In this document: positions 13,701-22,700 of the stretch, one piece after another
Numbering within the stretch: the first letter of the stretch is position 1
Layout: each line of letters starts with the position of its first letter
Origin: Sycon ciliatum
Taxonomy: Eukaryota > Porifera > Calcarea > Leucosolenida > Sycettidae
Assembly (NCBI RefSeq): GCF_964019385.1
Contig: NC_088654.1
Location: forward strand, 17,568,873-17,632,872
Length of the DNA stretch: 64,000 bases
Direction of reading: 5' to 3'
Translations under genes and position numbers: made by a program
Notes under the pieces: model-generated
The model's input: the letters and a program-made list of their open reading frames with translations, nothing else
Told to the model about the DNA's origin: nothing
Database searches by the model: none

Positions 13701-16700
13701 GCTGACACGCTGCATGCATGTCCAATGCGCGTCAACAGTACTTCACACTTTCCTTTTCCCGCGTTATCACCTCAGCTATTCCAGTTTTGTATGTGGAAAT
13801 CCCCTATATAATAGCAGTTTGGTCTATATTTTTAATCATTCAACATCTACCTTCACTGATGAGCTATGTATTAGCGAAACAGCTGTCTGAAGGAGTTTAT
13901 CAATATCGTCTACGGAAGTGTCCTCGCAATGGTGATGGTTGTGTGCAGGAGGGTCTAGTCGGCTAAAGAGCGCAGTGTGATGGTGGAGGTGACTCAACAT
14001 TTTCTTCAATGGCCGAGAGCTCTGTCGCACCCTGTAATATCTTCAAGTCAAACTTTTTTTTCATTGTTTTTGGTGATGTACAAGACAAAAGGTGGCTGAG
14101 CCAAACGACTTGTTGTTGGAGCTAGCGTTTCCTGCCGAACTGACTGACACTTGACTGGCTCATGCCATGTGATTCTGAACACACCCACAGCACTGAAACA
14201 GTGTGAGTGAACACGGAAGTCATTGCGCTGTAGCTACGTGTTGTTGAATACACCAGCACATCGATCGATCGATTTCTTTTTGAGAACTATTTTAGTATTT
14301 CAAGATCGCCAATTTATTTGAATTTAGGCGTCAACGCCGTCTTCTATCAGCTTTTACAGGCGCCTGCTTTTCTCAAGATGTTGTCGAAGTCACACGGATA
14401 GCTTTGCCAAGTCATGGCCTTGGGAATGAGTCTGTGTCGATGTCGTTTTCGTCACATGGTGAGAGTAAATTGCATCGCAGCTCAAAGAAACTATTTGAGC
14501 ACAAAACGAATTGGGACCCATCCCGCTCGTCAACATTTACCACACTTTCGACGTATCCTCTCTGACTCCATATCAATACAAGGAAGAACTCGTTTGTTGT
14601 AAACCAGACGTACATGCACCGACGCGAGTGAGTTGTCATTTTTCATGCTTTCGCGCGGAATATTTCTTCGAGTTCACAGTGAGTTTTTCCAGGCAGCGCT
14701 CGAGCGCTCATACGGTAAGACGGCAAACTCCCCGGGCGATCGCCAGGATTGCAAATCTTTTTGAAACAGACTCTAGGCTGGATTTTTGCAGATAAGACCG
14801 GAAACCGTAATGTACACTATAATGTACACTCAGACGTATAACTCTGCATAAATGTACATGTAAGACTGGACCATCGAACGAGAACGAAACTGCTGTGTTC
14901 GCTAAAAATAAGAACGGGCTAGGCTAGAACCCTGACCCCCAGTTCTTCGGCGCCCAACAGTACCGCACACGTCAGGCGAAATTACTGGTCAGTCGGCGTC
15001 ACGCATTTTTCACAAAAATTTGCGTTTCACCTGCTGGGAGAGTATGCGTGTACTCGAGTCTCATCCTGAGCACGTTTTTTTCTTTCTTTTTTTAGCTCCA
15101 GTATAGCTGTATTTTTCATTGCAAAGCCCTCCTCGATTGATGTGTTCGTTGTTCAAACGAAGTGGACATTCAATCATGAAGGCAGAGGACATAGGAGCCT
15201 GATTGGAGTTTCTCGTGGCATAGGACGGCCACACAGAGACACTTTGGGATTTTCTGAATATAAAATACCGTACGCACGATGCTGAGATCAATTTGTGCGA
15301 TATCAAATTGTTTGTGATCTACCACATCGAGCAGAACGGGATCCAAACACAAGCTTACCGACGGTTAGGCTGCCGACCTGACTGGACAAATGATCCCTGG
15401 CTTCAACAGACGCCAGAAGTCGGACACCATGTCCTTTGCCGCGCCGTCCATCTCCAAAAAGAACTCCATCTTCGTCGTGAAAAGGCTTGAAATACTCAAT
15501 ATTCAACGGAGATTCGCGGTCTCACCCTTTCTCAGATCGAATCATTTTTTGTTGTAGCAGTTGCAGGGCAGATCCCTGCCACTACTTCAACAGAAGATGG
15601 CTCCAAAGCATGCCTGGAACAAGCCATATCGAGGTTGCAAGCCACCCCTCTCAGCACTTTTTTCGAAGAAATTCGAAATTTCAGTGGTGGAAGATATACT
15701 ATGAAGAGAATTTCAAAAAGTATGTTTCGCGGATCGATCGCTCAACCTACGTCATTCAAACTTTGCAGGATGGTTCAGACGTACATGCTAGGCATGGAAC
15801 CACAGAAGATGATATCATAGCTGACACACAGAGTCACACACACAGCAGATTCGTGTGCACAGATACTGAATTAGTGGACGTCGTCATCTTCTTCCCGCTG
15901 ATCTCAAATGTACTATGACGTGCTATTTCGCCTGACGGTTCTTCTATATTTGTTTACAGGTCGCCAGCCCTATGGTAGCAAAGGAGACTGTACTTTTATT
16001 GATTCCGGAAAGACTGATCGTCTGCAACGTGTGTCATGCCTCTCATAATCATGATGCCTTACGGCTGTAGATGCCTGTGATAAGTGCAGTGCTGGCAACT
16101 GAAACCCGACCCCCTTGCCGGCTCGCCGCGCCGGCAAGGGGGTCGGGTTTAAGTTGCCAGCACTGTACTTACTAGCACTCCAGCTACGGTACCGAGCAGT
16201 GTAGAAAAGCACACCGAGATGGGCCAGAAGAACAAAGTAAGGTGAATCCAGCTACAAGTACCGATGCAATGCCCATCACAGCATTCCGGCATGTACTACA
16301 AGAAGAGACGTGTCCTTTTTTATATATTTCATCCACGGCTCAACATGTTCTCCTATAAAAACGAACCATTAATACTGATTTATTTTCCCGGAAAATGCAT
16401 TATTTCATATATTAGCCCATGGGCTTATGGCTACGTTGTCGTCAGCATCGTCGTGTGTCCGTTTGTGGATTGAACTTGGCCAGGGATAGCAAAAGGGAGC
16501 GCAGAATGTTTTTACATCAGGAAGGACTGGTAAACCGTAGACATTTTTTCCGCGTACACCAAACAATCAGAAAGAAAAACACGTTTTGAAATTTAGGGTC
16601 CATGGCTTCTTTTCTTTCTTCATTTCATACTATGTTACATGTCTTTAGCTTCCAATTTCTTACGAACTTCGATGTGTGCTTTGAGATTTTCAAACTTTGG

Positions 16701-19700
16701 CGAGCAGAAACAAGCCAGTCGAGACACTGCACTCAATGCCTGGTGGGACCGCTTAAACCAGGGAGCACGCACGCCAGCTAAGCCAGCAATAACAAGCCCA
16801 GGCGCGTACGCAGGGGGGGGGGGGGGGGGGCGTTGCCCGGAAACCTCGAAATGTTCCATACGAGCAACGTCTTTGGGCATTTTTTGGTAGGGCGCACGAT
16901 CGATCTGGCAAGAATGCAACACGTCAACAGATCGCGTAACTCTGTCAAATCTCGCTCAAATCTCGCTCAAATCCAATGATCCAAATATCCAGGTCAAATA
17001 GAAAACTCTCAGCTGTCGGTTGAAACAATTTGCGACGCGCTGCGAGCAATTTCTCTTGAGATAAATCATTCGTAAGTAAGTAGAGCCGCGATCTCGGCAA
17101 TTTCAAAAGCGCGCAGTGCGACTTGAGTATCGAGAATTTGAGACTTTCTGTCACGCTGACTTGCTCAAATTTGCAGGGGCTTCACTTGTGATATTGTCAA
17201 GAGTACACAGCAAAAAATCGAAACTCTGCTATCAAGAAAAACGAAATCGCTGGAGCAGGACGCGTTTACGTTTGGGCCTTTGGGGCATTTTTCGCACCGT
17301 CGCTGCACTCTACCGATAGCGCTGGATATGTACATGACTTTACTGTGTCCTGGCTATCATGGTCGACCTCATTCTCTCCCGGGTACCTTTTCACTTCCAG
17401 GAAGCCCAAAATAATGAAGATTGAGTGAGTAGAACTGAAGTTATGATCCAAAGAACACGAAAAAATGCATAATTTTGAAAATTTCCTCGGGCTCTTTAGT
17501 TATTACGGCCCTCAGGCTAACCTGTCGGGCACTAACAAGCCCTCCCTGCCATGCACTAACTATTTTAGAACGAGGTTACATGCATTTGTATCTCACTTGC
17601 ATTATGCTTGTGTACCCTGATATATTGGGTAGTTTTGTGGTTTGTGTGAAGAGAGAATTGGTGTGGTATGAATCGTATGATAGAGTATTTTCTTCTGGTA
17701 ACTCGGCACCACTGAGGACTAATAAAAGTGAGAATAGAAGCAAATGGAATGCTGGGCTCTTATTGCGACCTTCATTCTTATTCGTAGTTTGTGGAGCTAT
17801 TTAGGGGCTTTGAGAGCCCCTTTTCGGTACCATTAATGACTGTGATCTTCTGTTTTTATGGGGTTCAGCCAGCTGTTGAGAAAGGAAAATCGTACAGGTG
17901 AAAGAGTACCGTAAAGTCCGCTGCAAACGCCCACCCCAGCGGGTCCATACTATTTTCGTCTTTTTCAGGTCGACATAGTTGTAGAAAACGGTACGGGAGG
18001 CAAAAGCCGTACACACTTTTGAAATGGGTAGCTTTTAGTAGTACACCATACATTTTGTGCAAAGTTCATTATCTGCACCGTACTGTAATGCGTACATGAA
18101 GTTGTGCGAGTTGAAAGTGAGGATATTCAGCGGGCTTTAAAGTAATCCAAGGCCGTCGACGCGGCATCAAGAGTAGTGAAATTACGATTGAGCGGGCTAT
18201 TTAAACTCTGACAAGGCCCTTGGCGGGAACGTCGCTGATTGGTCGTTTCCTGGACAACGAGACAGACCTTGTTCTAAAACGGGTTTAACTCATTGTTTAG
18301 GATTCGGTTGGAAACCTCCCTAGAGGTGACCCTGCGTACGCGCCTGAAGCCAAACGTGCCTCGTTTCAGTGTGCCCGCGGCCTTAGGCTAGTTCTGTCCG
18401 TCAGCTTCAGCTCTCCAAGCATCCTATTCATATGATTAAAACATGTCGCAAGAAAGTCCTGAACAGAATTTCAAGAATCCATAACCGAGATTTAACTACT
18501 ACAGTAAAACCTGCCAAGGTGACCGCTCTCAAAAGGTGACCACCTGTCTAGAAGACCACCTGTCTAGAAGACCACAACAACCATTTTCCAGTCCAATGAC
18601 CCTGGATAAAGAGACCACCTGTCTAGAAGACCACAACAACCATTTTCCAGTTCAATGACCCTGGATAAGGAGACCGGCTGTACACAGGGATCAAGTTTTG
18701 AAGGTCCCTTGAGCGGTTGCTAGGGGTGAAACGAGTATCTATTTTGACCAATCGATCACTCATTCATAATAATTATTCCATCGGGTATCCGATTATTTCG
18801 AGTATTTCATCTAAATTTGTGAGTTCTCCACTGATTCGGAAAACAATTATCCGTGACCATAGAACAAAAGTCGCCAACGGCTTGTACAGAGTGTAAAGTA
18901 AAGATTTTCATCAGTCCTTCCGTACCTCATAACTAACTAACTTATTACTTGCTGTGGTGATCGCATCGTCCAAGTCATAAAATACTGACTCAAAGGCATG
19001 CATAATGCATGCATACCAGTGGGCGAGCGGTACAACAAAAGCTTTTGAAAATGGAATGCCAATACTACAGTCCATTCATCGGAACTGGCCGCTGGCTTTT
19101 GAAAGTCGGATTTGGGCCGAATTGAGGATCAAAAAACCACTTTAACCTCTTTAGCACGACGCTACCTGAGCGCGCCCCACGCGACAACACCTGTAAAAGT
19201 CGCATTTTCCCATGAAAGTACTAGCTGCTCAAGGATCGATAACTTTACCTTCCCTTGGACGAATTCCACGATCTTGAGCTTCCTGGAAAGGTCTTGAGAC
19301 GAGTGACAAACTGGTGTCAAACCTAGCTCGGAGCGAAACCAAAACCCCGTGCTACAGTCTGGCAAACTTCATCCACGCGCTCGACAGACTTGAGCACGGC
19401 CAAGACTAACCAAGCTCAAATATTCAGCTGCCATTTCGGTCTCCTTGCTCGTATCGAGCTCAAATTTTTTGTGAGGACTCACGGGATCCACTACCATCAT
19501 TTGAATCTTGTTTCCATGGCAGCAGGTAGCGCACAAGTGATCCATGATGGAAAATACGCGTTCTGCAGACTGCGCAAATAAATCGAGTTGAAATTTGCCG
19601 TGTCGAGTCGCATATCTCAACAACCGGTGGTCGCATCGCTTCGGCGATTGTTTCTATCGCCAGCTGAGAGTTTTCTCTTGCAGATACATGTTTCGATTGT

Positions 19701-22700
19701 GAGAATCGACCAAGTATTGAGTGAGTTACGATAGTTTGAACAAGTCACTATGGACTCAACACGGACCCCACGACTATGAGATGCGCGTTCTGCAGACTGC
19801 GCAAATAAATCGAGTTGAAATTTGCCGTGTCGAGTCGCATATCTCAACAACCGGTGGTCGCATCGCTTCGGCGATTGTTTCTATCGCCAGCTGAGAGTTT
19901 TCTCTTGCAGATACATGTTTCGATTGTGAGAATCGACCAAGTATTGAGTGAGTTACGATAGTTTGAACAAGTCACTATGGACTCAACACGGACCCCACGA
20001 CTATGAGATGCGCGTTCTGCAGACTGCGCAAATAAATCGAGTTGAAATTTGCCGTGTCGAGTCGCATATCTCAACAACCGGTGGTCGCATCGCTTCGGCG
20101 ATTGTTTCTATCGCCAGCTGAGAGTTTTCTCTTGCAGATACATGTTTCGATTGTGAGAATCGACCAAGTATTGAGTGAGTTACGATAGTTTGAACAAGTC
20201 ACTATGGACTCAACACGGACCCCACGACTATGAGATGCAGGTTCACTGTACAGTGTACAGCGCGCGTCGTACTAGTACGACGGCCGTGGGGCATGCAACT
20301 CATGTGCGTCGTACTAGTACGACGCTCGCGCTAAAGGGGTTAAATCTCAAAAATCTGGGTTTTGGATCTGCTTCTCCATACATTTTGCCATGGCATACCT
20401 GTCCTAATTTTGTAAAACCTGGCTGAATTTCTATTTCCCTGTTCTTGGACTTTTCTGGCCTCAAATGTGGCAAGGAGTAATTGCATGGGTCACACAATGC
20501 AGGACGTACTGTTGTTTTCACGATATCTACAACTATGCGAGAGAGACACCAAAAAGCTAGGGTGCCAGTTTCTAATGAATGACTATAGAATTCAAGTCGG
20601 CAGGAAAACCGCGAGCTCCCATGTAGGGAGCAACACATTCTTCCCCTACTATCGCCGAAGTCGCACCAGCCTCTTTTTCACATAGAAAAAACAACAAAAA
20701 AACGGTCGAGTACAAAATTTTGAATGCTCCTTCGTTTAAAATTTTCGAACGATTACTCGAATATTCTAACTAATCGTTTCACCCCTAGCGGTTGCCTTAT
20801 AGGCCATTCACATGACGTGCAAAGTCACTTTTATTGTATCGTTTCCAAGGATATTTACTCGCATACGATAAACTTGGACACAAGCGTGCAACTGATTTTT
20901 GAACTCGGCCGGGGCCCTTGTGGCCACGATTCTACTTTGCACGCCAACAAAAGTGTCGGTTGAAAGTACGTACTGCAAATGCCGTGCGTGCACAAACAAA
21001 AATCCAAAATTTTAGATTTCCCGGCATTTTCAGGAGGTCACTATGGATACATTGACGGTTGCAAAGTTTGCCCAGCACCCTGTGAACTGGATAACGGTTT
21101 GCTAGTGTTATCTTGGTTACATGCGTGCGAATGTTTGCACGTCGTGCGAATGGCCGCATTAGACAGGCTTCACTGAGCGTGTACACGGGAAAGTCAACGT
21201 GGAGACGAAGAGTTGAATGAGTCGAACCGAACACACTGCCACATATCTCCACAAACGCAAAGATCATCTGCTGAGATGACATCACTGACCTGAGGAGTTG
21301 ATCGAAACGCTATGTAAATCGACGCACTGTCAAGGTGAGCGTCTACTATAGTATTGCCCACAACTAGATAGCCAGTGGAGACACATACGTACACACACGT
21401 GTACATCAACACAAAAAACACACGCGCGCGTGCGCACACGTACACCCAGCAAACCGTGCGATTGCGCAAGCACACAAATACAAACACACGCACACATGCA
21501 CGCACACACACGTACACACACAAGCAAGGTCAACAATCTGGAGAGGTGCAGAAGACAGCTATTTCTCACATTGATATTAACTAACAAGCCAGTCCAAATG
21601 ATTCGCACTCAAGACGAAAACAAGCTGAACATCAAAGCGAACTAAGAATGCTAGCTGTGACTAGAAGATGAATATAGACGAAGGACTACGACACAGGACG
21701 GCCACGGCTCACTTCAAGAACGCGAAACAACCACCCATTTTGGGAGGCTCAAGTTTATCGTAGATATTGTGTTTAGCTTGTTTTCGTCCTGAGTGCGCTC
21801 ACCTTCCCCTTTCTCAAGCTATTTCACAACTTAGAACCTTCCGAGCTGGAAGGCTGTTGGTAGCACGTTCAAGGCGTAATGGAGCTAACCACCAGGTCGT
21901 TGAATGTCAGTACAATAGTAGTCATTATTGTGCTAACTTACGCACGTTACAACTCATCAATATCAAGCTTATAATTGCCAGTGTTCGGACAACTACGGGT
22001 AACTTATAAACCTTTGGTCCTCAGTTTCTGCTGAATTTTAATCCTCGGCTCTCCATCCGAGTTCATTTTCAAATGTTTCTTTTCTATAGCTTTAAAATAG
22101 GAACGAGAGAGCTTGAAAGCTCAGAGCCCTTGCTATGCTTAGCTTTTATCTAGGTCATCATGCGTGTGATTCGAACTGATAGGAACGTCTTTGCAGTAAA
22201 AAATCTGGACCCGGTTATCGTATTGCAAAGACGTTCCTATCAGTTCGAATAACGCGCATGATGACCTAGACAAAAACAAAAGCGTAGCAAGAGCTCTGAG
22301 CTTTCAAGCTCTCTCATCGTCTCCACGCTGTTTGTTTTTGGTAAAGTTATTTCTTCGTCAATTACCAAGTTCTCCGCGCGCGTGTTCCAAATGAAATAGC
22401 ACCGTTCCCTGATACGAGGATTCAGCTTGCACTGTTGGTTAGGACTTTAAAAAAATCATTTTCTCCTCTCGACTTGCTCAATATTCTCTACGCTGGTCAA
22501 GTTTCCCAACATACATGTAATTGCGTAGGCGGTGGTAAGGCGAATGTGCGAACGCACCTGTAGTCTTCTACCTGTCTAATCATTACGAATTACTGTATAA
22601 CCTATACAAAAGAGAAAGACCAAGGAACTACAAGTTGCGCTATACTGTCCACTAACACCACCAGTTAATAAACAATCAGCTCATGCGATCACATTGCACT

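Noticed and set aside
19617-20077. Repeated identical 77-residue proteins on the minus strand
   Set aside because: They are the same frame repeated by the 227-bp tandem units and have no domain.
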